Below are positions 7,903-17,343 of a DNA stretch of 64,000 nucleotides, one piece after another. Position 1 is the stretch's first letter, and each line of letters starts with the position of its first letter. The stretch is from CAZCQG01 sp964500775 (GTDB lineage Bacteria; Campylobacterota; Campylobacteria; Campylobacterales; CAZCQG01), in the NCBI GenBank assembly GCA_964500775.1, contig CAZCQG010000005.1:1-64000 (forward strand). The letters are read 5' to 3'. The notes beneath the pieces are model-generated. The model saw nothing but the letters and a program-made list of their open reading frames with translations. It ran no database searches and was not told the origin of the DNA. The position numbers and the translations under genes were made by a program.

Positions 7903-9260
7903 TGTTTCCCTTTAAACGCTTCTTTCGCCCGTGCCGTGCTCGCTTGTATCGAAAGCATCGGTTTTGGATAGTCAATAATACACGTTTTTTTCAAAATTTC
8001 TTCACTTAATATCGTCTTTGGGGAAATATCTCTTAACTCGGGTATCCATTTTTTGATATACGCACATTGCGGGTCAAATTTTTTCGCTTGCAAGTAGGGA
8101 TTAAAGATACGAAAATAGGGCTGCGCATCAGCACCCGTAGAGGCGCTCCATTGCCACGAACCCACATTGCTACTGCATTCAAAATCCAAGAGATTCTCCG
8201 CGAAATAGCGCTCTCCCCACTGCCACGGCAATAGAAGATTCTTGGACAAAAACGATGCGGTGATCATTCGAGCGCGATTGTGCATATCTCCTTCTGCTAA
8301 AAGTTGACGCATCGCCGCATCGACTATAGGTATCCCGCTCCTCCCTTCGCGCCACGCCGCAAAATCCTCTTCGCTCTCGCGCCACTTTGGACGGATGGGT
8401 AAAAAGTTCTCCGATTCGCTATGGGGAAAATGGACAAGGAGGTAGTTCCAAAACTCTCGCCAAATGAGCTCCCGATAAAACGGCGCGACCCTCACCCCTT
8501 CCTCTTGCCACAGTTTTAGTTCTCGCACGACCTCTCGTATCCCTATCGTACCAAATCGCAAGTGGACTCCGAGCTTGGAGGTGGCATCCGTATCTAAAAA
8601 ATCACGCCTTAGCTCATACTCCGTACATCTCTCTTTGAAACGCTCCAATAAAGAGTGTGGACTTGCCGTAGCAAAGTCGGGTAATGGGCTTTGCGAGAAT
8701 CCTATCGCTTCAAGCGAGATCGCTTTTTTGTATACGTTGCCATCTTCAAGTACACTCAAAAAAGAGCAGTCAAAGGGGGCAAGTTTTTTTTCTTTCGAGG
8801 TGTATTGTGCATAATGTGCGGGGCTTAAGATTTGTAATGATTTTTTATAAAACGGGGTGAAAACCTTGTAAGGTTTTTCGTCGTTATTCAGAATCTCATC
8901 GGATTCGAAGAGAAACGTGTCGTTGTAGCGTTTGCATTCGAGTATCTCTTGTGCTTTTGCGTCTCGATTTCTCGCATATGCGTCGTTATCGTATGAAAAA
9001 TATACCTCGCCAAACCCCAAACCCCGCAAATATTCCAATACCTTTAAAGGCTCTCCATAAAAAATCGCGAGATCAAGCCCTTGCGTTTTCAGCTCCTCTT
9101 TGAGACGGAGGAGATTCTTAAAAATGAAACTTACCCGCCTATCTCCCTTTGGTAAACTCTTTACAATGTGCGTATCAAAAATAAAAATAGGGAGCACCTC
9201 GCCCGATATTTGGGCATAGGAGATATTATCGGCGATACGGAGATCACGGCGAAACCACAA
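7896..9260 (-). CDS. phrB: Deoxyribodipyrimidine photolyase
   Basis: About 454 residues. The N-terminus WFRRDLRIADN is the photolyase/cryptochrome signature; the FAD-binding C-terminal half has TSKLGVHLRFGTIGIREV, REFWNYLL, GIPIVDAAMRQL, MHNRARMITASFL and DFECSSNVGSWQWSASTGAD. The enzyme uses blue light and FADH- to split cyclobutane pyrimidine dimers. No ATG fits: TTG at 9260 is the nearest plausible start, but the codons before it (ATA AAA AAG CTG TTG TGG) read I-K-K-L-L-W, the usual photolyase N-terminus, with the ATA overlapping the upstream TAA as ATAA. Either a non-standard start is used or an ATG was lost. Confidence 0.9.
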   Translation of the reverse strand: MWFRRDLRIADNISYAQISGEVLPIFIFDTHIVKSLPKGDRRVSFIFKNLLRLKEELKTQGLDLAIFYGEPLKVLEYLRGLGFGEVYFSYDNDAYARNRDAKAQEILECKRYNDTFLFESDEILNNDEKPYKVFTPFYKKSLQILSPAHYAQYTSKEKKLAPFDCSFLSVLEDGNVYKKAISLEAIGFSQSPLPDFATASPHSLLERFKERCTEYELRRDFLDTDATSKLGVHLRFGTIGIREVVRELKLWQEEGVRVAPFYRELIWREFWNYLLVHFPHSESENFLPIRPKWRESEEDFAAWREGRSGIPIVDAAMRQLLAEGDMHNRARMITASFLSKNLLLPWQWGERYFAENLLDFECSSNVGSWQWSASTGADAQPYFRIFNPYLQAKKFDPQCAYIKKWIPELRDISPKTILSEEILKKTCIIDYPKPMLSIQASTARAKEAFKGKHC

Positions 9261-9268
9261 CAGCTTTT

Positions 9269-10228
9269 TTATTTATACGCCTTTAGCTCGGAACGCAAAG
9301 CAAGCTCTTTTGGATACGGGGAGAGAAAGGTCTGATTCTTTAAATAGGAGACGTCGTACTTTTCGATATAGAGTTTGAGCACTTCTAGTATGGCGACAAG
9401 AGGGAGTATTCTCTTTTGAAACTGCTCTACCATCTCTGCGATATGGCGTTTTTCGCTTGTGTCGAGATGCTTTTTCAAAAAACCGAACATATGCTGTAAT
9501 ACGTTTACGACGGGTTTGATGCGGGTTTTTTTAGAGATTGCGGTTTTAAAATGCTCACCGTAGAGGGCAAACGATTCTTCTAATCCTATCGTTTTGAGAT
9601 TCGCCGTGATACGTCCGCACTCTCGATAGAGTATCTCGTCTTTACTCTGGAGGAGAAACTTATATCGGGTATGAAAATCGACCAACCCTTTGGCACTTTT
9701 CTCTCTCTCGCACAAAGAAAAATCGTGATACGCAAAAAACTGCATAATAAAATTTTCCCGCAGCCACGCATCTTCTAGTCGCCCCTCTTCTTCTATGGGC
9801 AGCAGCGGATAGCGGGCTTTGAGCATTTTTGCGGTGATGCCGCTAGTCGTAGCAAACTCGGGCAAACCCCGCTCGTTATAGAGTTTGACGCGCTCCATAC
9901 CGCAACTAGGGGATTTAGACTTTAAAATATAGCCGCTAAGATTTTGCGCTTCCTCACTAGAGAGAAACCTCTCACTTAGTGATTCCAAAGCCTGCGTGTA
10001 GTCGTTTTTCGTCTTATTCCCTATCACTCTGATCGCCCCGCTATCGTATCTCACGAGCCTGATAGTCTCCCTCGGAGTGCCGAGCATCAGAATCTCGGGA
10101 CAAAAAGGGACGTAGGTCACATATTTGGCGAGACTATCGGTGACAAAAATAGAGCGATTATGCGAAGCGCTGTAGTTGCACTCCACCCCCAAAAGACACG
10201 ATGAGATTCCGAGAATTGGTTTTGTCAA
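9269..10228 (-). CDS. DUF523-DUF1722 fusion protein (YbgA-like)
   Basis: 319 residues starting at TTG 10228. The first half is DUF523: ILGISSCLLGVECNY, then YVPFCPEILMLGTPRETIRLV and LKSKSPSCG, with conserved Cys residues. The second half (about 180-300) is DUF1722, the YbgA domain, with HTRYKFLLQSKD and the C-terminal ...SYLKNQTFLSPYP. Fused DUF523-DUF1722 proteins are widespread next to photolyase genes (E. coli ybgA-phrB), and here too it directly precedes phrB on the same strand. Biochemical role not established; the pairing suggests a link to photolyase function. Confidence 0.85.
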   Translation of the reverse strand: MTKPILGISSCLLGVECNYSASHNRSIFVTDSLAKYVTYVPFCPEILMLGTPRETIRLVRYDSGAIRVIGNKTKNDYTQALESLSERFLSSEEAQNLSGYILKSKSPSCGMERVKLYNERGLPEFATTSGITAKMLKARYPLLPIEEEGRLEDAWLRENFIMQFFAYHDFSLCEREKSAKGLVDFHTRYKFLLQSKDEILYRECGRITANLKTIGLEESFALYGEHFKTAISKKTRIKPVVNVLQHMFGFLKKHLDTSEKRHIAEMVEQFQKRILPLVAILEVLKLYIEKYDVSYLKNQTFLSPYPKELALRSELKAYK

Positions 10229-10322
10229 TTGTGCTACTTTGTATTGGTTTTTTTCTTAAATATATTTTAACTTAATTGTACTAGACTATGTCAATCAAAT
10301 TCAGCAAAAAAGACATCAAAAA

Positions 10323-12107
10323 GTGAAAAATCGATCCGATGCAAATGATACTTCGCACACCCTAGAGCCGATACGCGAAACGGTTTTTATTAAGCGCACC
10401 GTTTTTCTCATCCTTTTTATGGGCATCGTGATCGCCGTCGTCACCCTTTTTCCCTTTTATGAAGCCCTCACAAAAGTGCAACTCTCGGAGTTTAAAAACG
10501 ATACCAAACAAGAAGCGCAACACATCGCACAAATTCTTTCAAAACTTCAAGACGTCACCAAGCAAATCTCTAGTCGCACCAAAGCGAGGCAGATACTTGA
10601 GACCTATAACAAAAAACTAATAAATATCGATGCAGCGCAAAAGGGGCTTAGCGAGATACTTTCCGATGCACTCGGTTCTAGCGAGATACTCGGAATCTCA
10701 CGCTACACGAAAGATAAAATCCCGCTAGTGACACTAGGAATATCAACCAAAGACAACCTCTGTTTTCAAAGCGGTACGATAGAAAATATCGAGTTTCACG
10801 TCACCAAAGAGGATACGCACGACTACCTTTTGCTCTGCTCTCCTATCATCGACAAAGAGGGGAGTGCCGTAGGATTTGATAAAGTGCTCTTTGATGTGCA
10901 AGAGATTAAAAGTATCCTCACCCAAAAGCGATTGCACGGCGACAAAGCGATGTTCTACAAAAAGCTTGATAATGTGTATGAGCCGACTTTTGAAGAAAAA
11001 CACGACAATTTTATCAAGCAAGGTTCTATAAACCTAGACACTATCTCCGAACAATCGCTCACGACTCTGCTTATCGACGGAGAGCAAATGTTTGCCCTCA
11101 AATATTCTCTTCAAAACGGTGAATTTGCGTTTGTCGCCCTCATCTCCAAAGAGCTGCTTTTTCAAACGCCTCATCGTGAGTTATTGCGAATCGGAGGGGG
11201 AGTTTTTGCCGTAGGATTTGTCGGATTGGCGGGGATTTTTTACTTTCTCTTTCCGTTGTTGCGAGAAAACACGAAAATATTCAACCTATACAAACAGAGC
11301 GAGACGGAACTAAAAAAACTAAACAGCGCTCTAGGAGAACGGGTAGATGAAGAGGTGGCAAAAAGGCGTTCACAAGAGGTGCTTTTGATGCAGCAAGCGA
11401 AATTTACCCAAATGAGCGAAATGCTCAATAATATTACGCACCATTGGAGGCAACCGCTCAACGTAATCGCACTCAATATTCAAAACATAGAGGATATTTA
11501 TAGTCTAGGGGAGATGACCGAGGAATTTATGCACGATAAGGTCGAATCTACGATGGAGGTCATCCAAGAGATGTCCGACACGCTAAGCGAATTTGGCGGA
11601 TTTATCGCCAACGATGACGTAAAAAGATATTTTTCAATACGTGAATGTTTGAAAAAAACGCTCAAACTCCACGAACCCTCGCTAAAAACGTATCATATAG
11701 CATTGCAGTGCGAATGCGACGTAGACGGAGGTATGTTTGGAAATCCCGCCCATCTGATAAATGCTTTGCAAAATATATTACAAAACGCAAAACAACAACT
11801 ACAGGCAAGCAATGCGAAAGAGAAGCGAATAGTAGCGACTCTCTATCTAGATGGGCACGGCGAGACGATCGTTATCAAAGTTTGCGATAACGGCGGCGGG
11901 ATCAAGCCGGATGCGCTTGAGAAGATATTCAATCCTTTTTTCACCACCAAGGATCTCTCCTCCACGGCGGGAAATGGACTGTATTTCGCAAAACTGATGG
12001 TAGAAAAGGGGCTGAATGGAGCTATAAAAGGTTACAATGAAAACGAAGGGGCGTGTTTTGAGATAACGCTACCGCTTTCTAAAAACGACTCTATCATTTT
12101 TCCTTGA
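10323..12107 (+). CDS. Membrane-bound sensor histidine kinase
   Basis: 594 residues, starting at GTG 10323. One membrane helix at about residues 23-43 and a second at about 287-312 enclose a periplasmic sensor domain. After a coiled coil, the H-box is NITHHWRQPLNVIALNIQNIED (phospho-acceptor His near 373). The ATPase part shows the N-box LINALQNILQNAKQQL, G1 DNGGGI and G2 GNGLYFAKLMVEKG. It transcribes away from the DUF523 gene, and no response regulator is adjacent, so it is an orphan kinase. The stimulus is unknown. Its end overlaps aroK by 14 bases. Confidence 0.85.
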   Translation: MKNRSDANDTSHTLEPIRETVFIKRTVFLILFMGIVIAVVTLFPFYEALTKVQLSEFKNDTKQEAQHIAQILSKLQDVTKQISSRTKARQILETYNKKLINIDAAQKGLSEILSDALGSSEILGISRYTKDKIPLVTLGISTKDNLCFQSGTIENIEFHVTKEDTHDYLLLCSPIIDKEGSAVGFDKVLFDVQEIKSILTQKRLHGDKAMFYKKLDNVYEPTFEEKHDNFIKQGSINLDTISEQSLTTLLIDGEQMFALKYSLQNGEFAFVALISKELLFQTPHRELLRIGGGVFAVGFVGLAGIFYFLFPLLRENTKIFNLYKQSETELKKLNSALGERVDEEVAKRRSQEVLLMQQAKFTQMSEMLNNITHHWRQPLNVIALNIQNIEDIYSLGEMTEEFMHDKVESTMEVIQEMSDTLSEFGGFIANDDVKRYFSIRECLKKTLKLHEPSLKTYHIALQCECDVDGGMFGNPAHLINALQNILQNAKQQLQASNAKEKRIVATLYLDGHGETIVIKVCDNGGGIKPDALEKIFNPFFTTKDLSSTAGNGLYFAKLMVEKGLNGAIKGYNENEGACFEITLPLSKNDSIIFP

Positions 12108-12609
12108 CCTTGAGTATTATCTCATCAACTACTTCATCGATACTCTTTCTCTCTACGTCTACGACGATATGCGCGCTCTTTTCATACAGCTCAAAGCGGC
12201 TATCATAAAGTAGCTTGGCTTTGTTTCTATCTTTGAAAAGGGGGCGTTTTTTGAATTTCTTTTTGGCATTTGGATGTTCGGAGAGGCGTTTGAGTATCCA
12301 CTCAAAAGAGGCTTTGAGGTAGACCACGGTGCCGAGGCTTGGGAGATTGTTTACCTTGTAGAATCCACCGCCGCAAGAGACTATGGTGTTTTGCACATTA
12401 GATTCCAACCAGTTCGCACATTTTTGCTCTAGCTCCCGAAAATAGGGTTCTCCCTTTTTTTTAAATATCTTTTTTATCTGCCGTTTTTCTAGGCTGACGA
12501 TAAGATCATCGGTATCGATAGCAAACATCCCCGTCTTTTTAGCAAGTTTCCTCGCCGTACTCCCTTTGCCCACACCCATAAAACCTATGAGTAGGATATT
12601 CTTACTCAT
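12094..12609 (-). CDS. aroK: Shikimate kinase
   Basis: 171 residues from the ATG at 12609 (MSKNILLIGFMGVGKGST). It phosphorylates shikimate at the 3-hydroxyl in the chorismate pathway. The P-loop is GFMGVGKGST, one residue longer than the common GSGKST; the shikimate-binding residues appear as DTDDLI, the Arg in FRELEQ, and the Gly triplet CGGG; KKRPLF carries the lid Arg. The upstream in-frame extension (MGTPPRSPFW...) comes from an intergenic repeat and is not part of the protein. The ribosome site AAGGAGTG and the start codon both lie inside that tandem repeat. Confidence 0.88.
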   Translation of the reverse strand: MSKNILLIGFMGVGKGSTARKLAKKTGMFAIDTDDLIVSLEKRQIKKIFKKKGEPYFRELEQKCANWLESNVQNTIVSCGGGFYKVNNLPSLGTVVYLKASFEWILKRLSEHPNAKKKFKKRPLFKDRNKAKLLYDSRFELYEKSAHIVVDVERKSIDEVVDEIILKVKEK

Positions 12610-12932
12610 CTTTATTTCACTCCTTTTTGAACAAGTCCAAAAAGGACTCCTCGGCGGAGTGCCCACGCGCAGTGAGCCGCGCTTAGTTTTACATTTTTCA
12701 TCTTTATTTCACTCCTTTTTGAACAAGTCCAAAAAGGACTCCTCGGCGGAGTNNNNNNNNNNNNNNNNNNNNNNNNNNNNNNNNNNNNNNNNNNNNNNNN
12801 NNNNNNNNNNNNNNNNNNNNNNNNNNNNNNNNNNNNNNNNNNNNNNNNNNNNTCATCTTTATTTCACTCCTTTTTGAACAAGTCCAAAAAGGACTCCTCG
12901 GCGGAGTGCCCACGCGCAGTGAGCCGCGCTTG
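12606..12932. repeat. Tandem intergenic repeat carrying the aroK translation start, broken by an assembly gap
   Basis: About 80-92 bases occur at 12606-12687, again from 12698 to the N gap at 12753, and again at 12853-12932; the visible period is 92 bases. On the minus strand each copy ends in an AAGGAG ribosome site and an ATG, so the aroK initiation region is multiplied. Each copy contains two overlapping inverted repeats, AGTCC-AAAAA-GGACT and ACTCC-TCGGC-GGAGT, which share the ACTCC segment and cannot both form. A third GC-rich element (GCGCAGTGAGCCGCGC) follows. Copy number is uncertain because the gap lies inside the array. Confidence 0.8.
12753..12852. other. Assembly gap (100 N) inside the tandem repeat
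   Basis: Exactly 100 N, placed in the middle of a repeat unit. Short-read assemblers break at such arrays, so the real array may be longer or shorter. Confidence 0.95.
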
Positions 12933-12957
12933 AAAATTTTCCATTCTCAATTCTCCA

Positions 12958-13899
12958 TTATTCATCAACAAACGCCATCTCCTCGGCTCTTTGTAGCAGT
13001 TCGCGTGCCCCTTTGCCTAGTGCCTCTTCGGCGAGTTTTTTGCCGATAGTTTTGTAGTCGCTTCTTTGTCCTACGGTTGCTAGCTCTAGCGATTCGCTCC
13101 CATCAGGCAAACCGATAATGGCATCTACTTTGACGCTTTCCCCCTCTACCTTGGCAAAAACACCGATAGGGACTTGGCATCCACCCTCTAACGCCTTGAC
13201 GAATTCTCTCTCGATCGTCGTCTCTATCACCGTCGTTTCGTCGTTGAGTTTTTGGGTGAGCGCATAGGCGTAGCTCCCCTCTTTGACTTCGATTCCAAGG
13301 GCGGCTTGCCCCATAGCGGGGGTCATTATTTTTGTATCTACGGGGACGCAGACTTTGAGGTCGGATTCGATACCAAGTCGCCTGATGCCTGCGTACGCAA
13401 GGATGATGGCATCAAACTCTCCGTCCTCTAATTTTTTGAGCCGTGTTTGGACGTTGCCTCGGAGCGATTTAGTGCGGAGGTCTTTTCTGTACCGCTTGAG
13501 TTGCATTTGTCGGCGTAAAGAGGTCGTCCCGATGAGGGCGTTTTGCGGGAGGTCGTCGATGCTCGCATACTTGATAGAGACAAACGCATCGCGCGGATCT
13601 TCCCGCTTGGTGATGGCGCTAAGTACTAATGTTTCGGGGAGCTCGACGGGAACGTCTTTGAGCGAATGAACGGCAATATCTACGCTACCGCTTAGCATCT
13701 CCTCTTCGATCTCTTTGGTAAAAAGCCCCTTACCGCCGATCTTGGCTAGCGGCGTATCGAGTATCTTGTCTCCCGTGGTCTTTATGATATTTATCTCCAC
13801 GCTTAGCCCTTCTTCCATCGCTTCTAGCCTAGCCTTGATATGCTCCGCTTGCCAAAGGGCAAGCTTGCTTCCCCGTGTACCGATTACCAATTTATTCAT
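12958..13899 (-). CDS. hemC: Porphobilinogen deaminase (hydroxymethylbilane synthase)
   Basis: 313 residues of full family length. It condenses four porphobilinogen molecules into hydroxymethylbilane on the heme/siroheme route. Seen: N-terminal IGTRGSKLALWQAEHIKA, the KGLFTKEIEE loop, VHSLKDVPVELP, TTSLRRQMQLKRYRKDL, the Asp of FDAIILAYAGIRRLG, and the dipyrromethane cofactor Cys in LEGGCQVPIG. It overlaps fxsA by eight bases and ends the leftward operon that also holds proS and hemA. Confidence 0.95.
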   Translation of the reverse strand: MNKLVIGTRGSKLALWQAEHIKARLEAMEEGLSVEINIIKTTGDKILDTPLAKIGGKGLFTKEIEEEMLSGSVDIAVHSLKDVPVELPETLVLSAITKREDPRDAFVSIKYASIDDLPQNALIGTTSLRRQMQLKRYRKDLRTKSLRGNVQTRLKKLEDGEFDAIILAYAGIRRLGIESDLKVCVPVDTKIMTPAMGQAALGIEVKEGSYAYALTQKLNDETTVIETTIEREFVKALEGGCQVPIGVFAKVEGESVKVDAIIGLPDGSESLELATVGQRSDYKTIGKKLAEEALGKGARELLQRAEEMAFVDE

Positions 13900-14320
13900 T
13901 CATATCCTTATTGCTCTTTTTCTCTATCACTTCGACGTCGATTATCGTCTCGTCTTTTTTATACGAATCGTGCGCCCTTTTTACAAATCTCTCTCTTAAC
14001 AAAAAATGTCCTAGCGGCGCGGCTAAGAATCCTACTTGAAATACTATCCCCAAAATGTCGGTGAAGAATCCGGGGACTATCAATAAAAAGGCTCCGAGAG
14101 CAGAGAAGAGATTGAGTGCGCTAAACTCCTCCTCGCTAATTTTTCGCTCCCGTAAAAGCTGCATCGTTTGCATCGCTCCGTACCTGAAGTTTGCCAAGAT
14201 AAAAAACCCGACCAATGCGCTCAAGATAATCTCCAAAAATGTTAAGAATCCGCCAAGCGCGCTCGCAAACGCGGTACTTATCATCACCTCTAAAAATAGG
14301 TAAATGATGAAATATATCAA
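13892..14320 (-). CDS. fxsA: FxsA family membrane protein
   Basis: 142 residues. Two N-terminal membrane helices (IYFIIYLFLEVMISTAFASALGG, then FLEIILSALVGFFILANFRYG) and a third hairpin around LFSALGAFLLIVPGFFTDILGIVFQ, where LLIVPGFFTDxxG is the FxsA signature. The C-terminus is charged and cytoplasmic. E. coli FxsA relieves phage T7 exclusion by F plasmid when overproduced; its normal role is unclear. It overlaps proS by four bases and hemC by eight. Confidence 0.88.
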   Translation of the reverse strand: MIYFIIYLFLEVMISTAFASALGGFLTFLEIILSALVGFFILANFRYGAMQTMQLLRERKISEEEFSALNLFSALGAFLLIVPGFFTDILGIVFQVGFLAAPLGHFLLRERFVKRAHDSYKKDETIIDVEVIEKKSNKDMNE

Positions 14321-16032
14321 TAGAGCCTCTTTAGTATCTCTTCAAATGCAACATCGCTTTTGATTTTTATTTTTTCGAGATTCTCACGCTCTACCAATTC
14401 CACCTCTCCCTCGGCTAGTCCTTTACCGACCACTACGCCAAGAGGAATCCCGACAAGCTCGAAATCCGCCATCTTCGCGCCGTATCTATCATCTCTATCA
14501 TCAAGCAAAACCTCTACGCCGCGCGCTTTAAGATCGGCGTAAAGTCGCTCGGCAAATGCACTTTGTGATTCGTCTTTGATATTTGAGACGATGATGCTCA
14601 CGGCAAACGGGGAAGATTCTTTGCTCCAAATGCAGCCGCGTGCATCGTGTCGTTGCTCGATGATAGCGCTTATTAGTCGGCTCACGCCGATGCCGTATGT
14701 CCCCATTACGAAGTCTTTGGCTTTCCCGTCGCGATCTAAAAATCGCGCCTCAAGCGGTTCGCTATAGCGTGTCCCGAGTTGGAAGATGTGTCCTACTTCG
14801 ATTCCTTTTTTGTATTCTAACTCATGCCCGCACACCACGCACGAATCTCCCGCTTTCACTTCGCAAAGGTCATCATACACAAGCCCTTCAAATTGGCTCA
14901 AATCCGCACCCACAAAATGGTAGTCTTTTTCGTTTGCGCCGCATACGAGATTCTTCGCATCGCGTAGCGACTCATCAAAGACGAATAATCCATCTTCTAC
15001 GAAAGTTTTGAGCGCATACGGTCCAATAAATCCCGCAGCTAGTCCAAAACCGGACAACTCCTCTTCTGTTATATCGCCTAACTCGTTGGCATTTACGCTA
15101 TTTGTCGCTTTGACCTCTTGGAGATCATCGCTCCCGCGCAAGAAAAAGAAGGCGGGTTTTCTCTCCGCATCAAAATACGCCCATTTGGCGACGCACTTGA
15201 TGATGTAATAAGGATCGACCTTCAAGAAATCACTCACCTCTTCGATACTTTTTACATTCGGGGTCGTAAATTTTGCGAAATCGGCGATCGGCGCTTCGCA
15301 CGGAGGATGCGGCTCCATCCTTTTTGCAGCCTCGATATTTGCGGCATAATCGCAATGTTTACATACCGCCAACGTATCTTCGCCGCTCTCGCTTAGCACC
15401 ATAAATTCCTTACTCCCGCTCCCGCCTATCGCACCGCTATCGGCTTCTACTACTCTAAAATCGAGTCCGAGGCGCATAAATATCTTCCGATAGGTTTCCT
15501 CCATCAATGCAAACTCGCGTTGCATATCTTCGACGCTTTCATGGAAACTATACCCATCTTTCATCACAAATTCTCGCGCACGCATAAGTCCAAATCTCGG
15601 GCGCATCTCATCACGGAATTTCGTATTTATTTGGTAGAGATTGAGCGGCAGGTCTTTGTAGCTTTTAGCACGCTCTTTGACGAGCTCCACCATCATCTCT
15701 TCATGCGTAGGGCCGAGGACGAAAAGATTCTCTTTTCTATCTTTAAATCTAAGTAGCTCCTTGCCGTATTTCTCAAACCTTTTGGACTGCATCCACAGCT
15801 CCGCAGGGGTGACAAAACCGAGTATCGCCTCTTGCGCTCCGGCATTGTTAAGCTCTTCTTTGACCACTTTTTTTATGTTTTCAAGTACGCGCAATCCTAG
15901 CGGCATAAAGTTATATATCCCGCTTCCCACTTGTGCTATAAACCCGCCGCGAACCAAATATTCGTGGCTTTTGAGCGTAGCGTCTTTCGGTGCTTCTTTG
16001 AGTGTGGGGGCAAATAGTTTTTTATATCTCAT
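14317..16032 (-). CDS. proS: Prolyl-tRNA synthetase
   Basis: 571 residues, the long bacterial form. Class II motifs are visible: motif 1 around GIYNFMPLGLRVLENI, motif 2 with FRDEMRPRFGLMRAREFVMKDGYSFH, and motif 3 GIGVSRLISAIIEQ. Between motifs 2 and 3 lies an editing (INS/YbaK-like) domain with KCVAKWAYFDAERKPAFFFLRGSDDL and a Cys-rich stretch (CKHCDYAAN, CVVCGHELEYKKGIEVGHIF). The anticodon-binding domain is C-terminal (VLLDDRDDRYGAKMADFELVGIP). It charges tRNA-Pro and lies in the hemA-proS-fxsA-hemC run. Confidence 0.96.
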   Translation of the reverse strand: MRYKKLFAPTLKEAPKDATLKSHEYLVRGGFIAQVGSGIYNFMPLGLRVLENIKKVVKEELNNAGAQEAILGFVTPAELWMQSKRFEKYGKELLRFKDRKENLFVLGPTHEEMMVELVKERAKSYKDLPLNLYQINTKFRDEMRPRFGLMRAREFVMKDGYSFHESVEDMQREFALMEETYRKIFMRLGLDFRVVEADSGAIGGSGSKEFMVLSESGEDTLAVCKHCDYAANIEAAKRMEPHPPCEAPIADFAKFTTPNVKSIEEVSDFLKVDPYYIIKCVAKWAYFDAERKPAFFFLRGSDDLQEVKATNSVNANELGDITEEELSGFGLAAGFIGPYALKTFVEDGLFVFDESLRDAKNLVCGANEKDYHFVGADLSQFEGLVYDDLCEVKAGDSCVVCGHELEYKKGIEVGHIFQLGTRYSEPLEARFLDRDGKAKDFVMGTYGIGVSRLISAIIEQRHDARGCIWSKESSPFAVSIIVSNIKDESQSAFAERLYADLKARGVEVLLDDRDDRYGAKMADFELVGIPLGVVVGKGLAEGEVELVERENLEKIKIKSDVAFEEILKRLY

Positions 16033-16038
16033 AAAATC

Positions 16039-17343
16039 TTATTCCTCTTTGTGTTTTAAGTGTTCTTCGCATTTGTATTTATTGAGCATCAGAATCTCTT
16101 TATCGATTCCAAACAAAAGTTTGACCGCTTCGACCACCATATCGGCTTTTGGGTCATCCGCCATCTCTTTAAGTTTTTTGGTCGGATCGTGGAGAAAAGA
16201 GTTGAAAGCGTTGTGTATCACTTTTTTTACCGCATCTTCCATCTCTGAAGGGATATGCCCTTTGGCGAGTGCTTTTTGTAACTCTTTGATGCTTGATTCC
16301 TTGGCAAGGTCTCGCATCGCTTTGATGATAGGGTCTACCGACATGGACTGCATCCATTTGTAAAACTCCATCGTGTAGCGTCCCACGATACCGTATGCCG
16401 CTTTTGCCTGCTCTTCGCGGAGACTCATATTTTTACTGACGATGTCTTTGAGGTCATCGACGTAGAAGATATTTATATTTGCATCTTTGATCGTATCGAT
16501 GTCTCTCGGGACTGCCATATCAAACCAAAATCTGTTGAAACTTTTTTGCTCCACCATATCACTAGTGATGATGGTATGCGGAGCACCCGTGGCGGTGAAG
16601 AGAATCTTGTATCTATTGATAAGCTCTTTTATCTTATCAAGCGGCTCGACGGAAATAATGTTTTTATATTCGCTTGAAAGCTCTTTTGCTTTCTCCACGT
16701 CTCTATTAACGACGACGACGTTACACCCGAGATTTGCGAGATGCTTGATAGCGAGCAGTCCCATCTCCCCTATCCCTATGACTATCGCCACATCGCCGCC
16801 TAGCTCACCCATAAGCGCTTTGGCTTTCGCTACCGCCGCGCTCGCTACCGAGACGGGGTTTTTCGAGATGTCGGTCGTGTTGCGTACCTCGGCGGCACAT
16901 TTGAAAGCAAAATGCATCGCACGGGAGAGTTTTTGGGAGCAGAAACCGTTCTCAAACGCGAATTTAAACGCATCCTTCAGCTGTCCTGCGATTTGCGTCT
17001 CACCGACGACCAACGAATCTAGACTGCTTGCAACGCTAAAGAGATGGTGCAACGCGCCGTTATCCTCAAACACATCACCTCGCCCCTCTAGCTCCTCTAT
17101 ACTTATGTCCGAATTTTTATGGAGGAGTTTAAATATCGTCTTGGAAGCTTTAATAGGATTTTTTACGCTTGCGATGATCTCTACTCTGTTGCACGTAGAG
17201 AGGATGATAGCTTCGTTGATATTTTCGCAGTCATTGAGCTTATTCAGTCCTGCTTTGAGCTTTTCTTCGTTATTGAATGCGAGTTTTTCACGTATGGAGA
17301 GATCGCTGTTTTTGTGTGAGTAGCTAATCACTAAATAATGCAT
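16039..17343 (-). CDS. hemA: Glutamyl-tRNA reductase
   Basis: 434 residues. It reduces Glu-tRNA to glutamate-1-semialdehyde, the first step of tetrapyrrole synthesis by the C5 route. Key parts: STCNRVEI with the catalytic Cys, SLDSLVVGETQIAGQLKDAF, the NADPH-binding Rossmann region VIGIGEMGLLAIKHLANLGC, MAVPRDID and the helical dimerisation domain at the C-terminus. Its start base coincides with the last base of the polyprenyl synthase gene. With hemC in the same run this supplies heme for the organism's respiratory chain. Confidence 0.95.
   Translation of the reverse strand: MHYLVISYSHKNSDLSIREKLAFNNEEKLKAGLNKLNDCENINEAIILSTCNRVEIIASVKNPIKASKTIFKLLHKNSDISIEELEGRGDVFEDNGALHHLFSVASSLDSLVVGETQIAGQLKDAFKFAFENGFCSQKLSRAMHFAFKCAAEVRNTTDISKNPVSVASAAVAKAKALMGELGGDVAIVIGIGEMGLLAIKHLANLGCNVVVVNRDVEKAKELSSEYKNIISVEPLDKIKELINRYKILFTATGAPHTIITSDMVEQKSFNRFWFDMAVPRDIDTIKDANINIFYVDDLKDIVSKNMSLREEQAKAAYGIVGRYTMEFYKWMQSMSVDPIIKAMRDLAKESSIKELQKALAKGHIPSEMEDAVKKVIHNAFNSFLHDPTKKLKEMADDPKADMVVEAVKLLFGIDKEILMLNKYKCEEHLKHKEE

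Noticed and set aside
12610..12666. N-terminal extension of AroK (MGTPPRSPFW...)
   Set aside because: The extension is encoded by the intergenic repeat, recurs in other copies, and is absent in AroK proteins; the internal ATG has the ribosome site.
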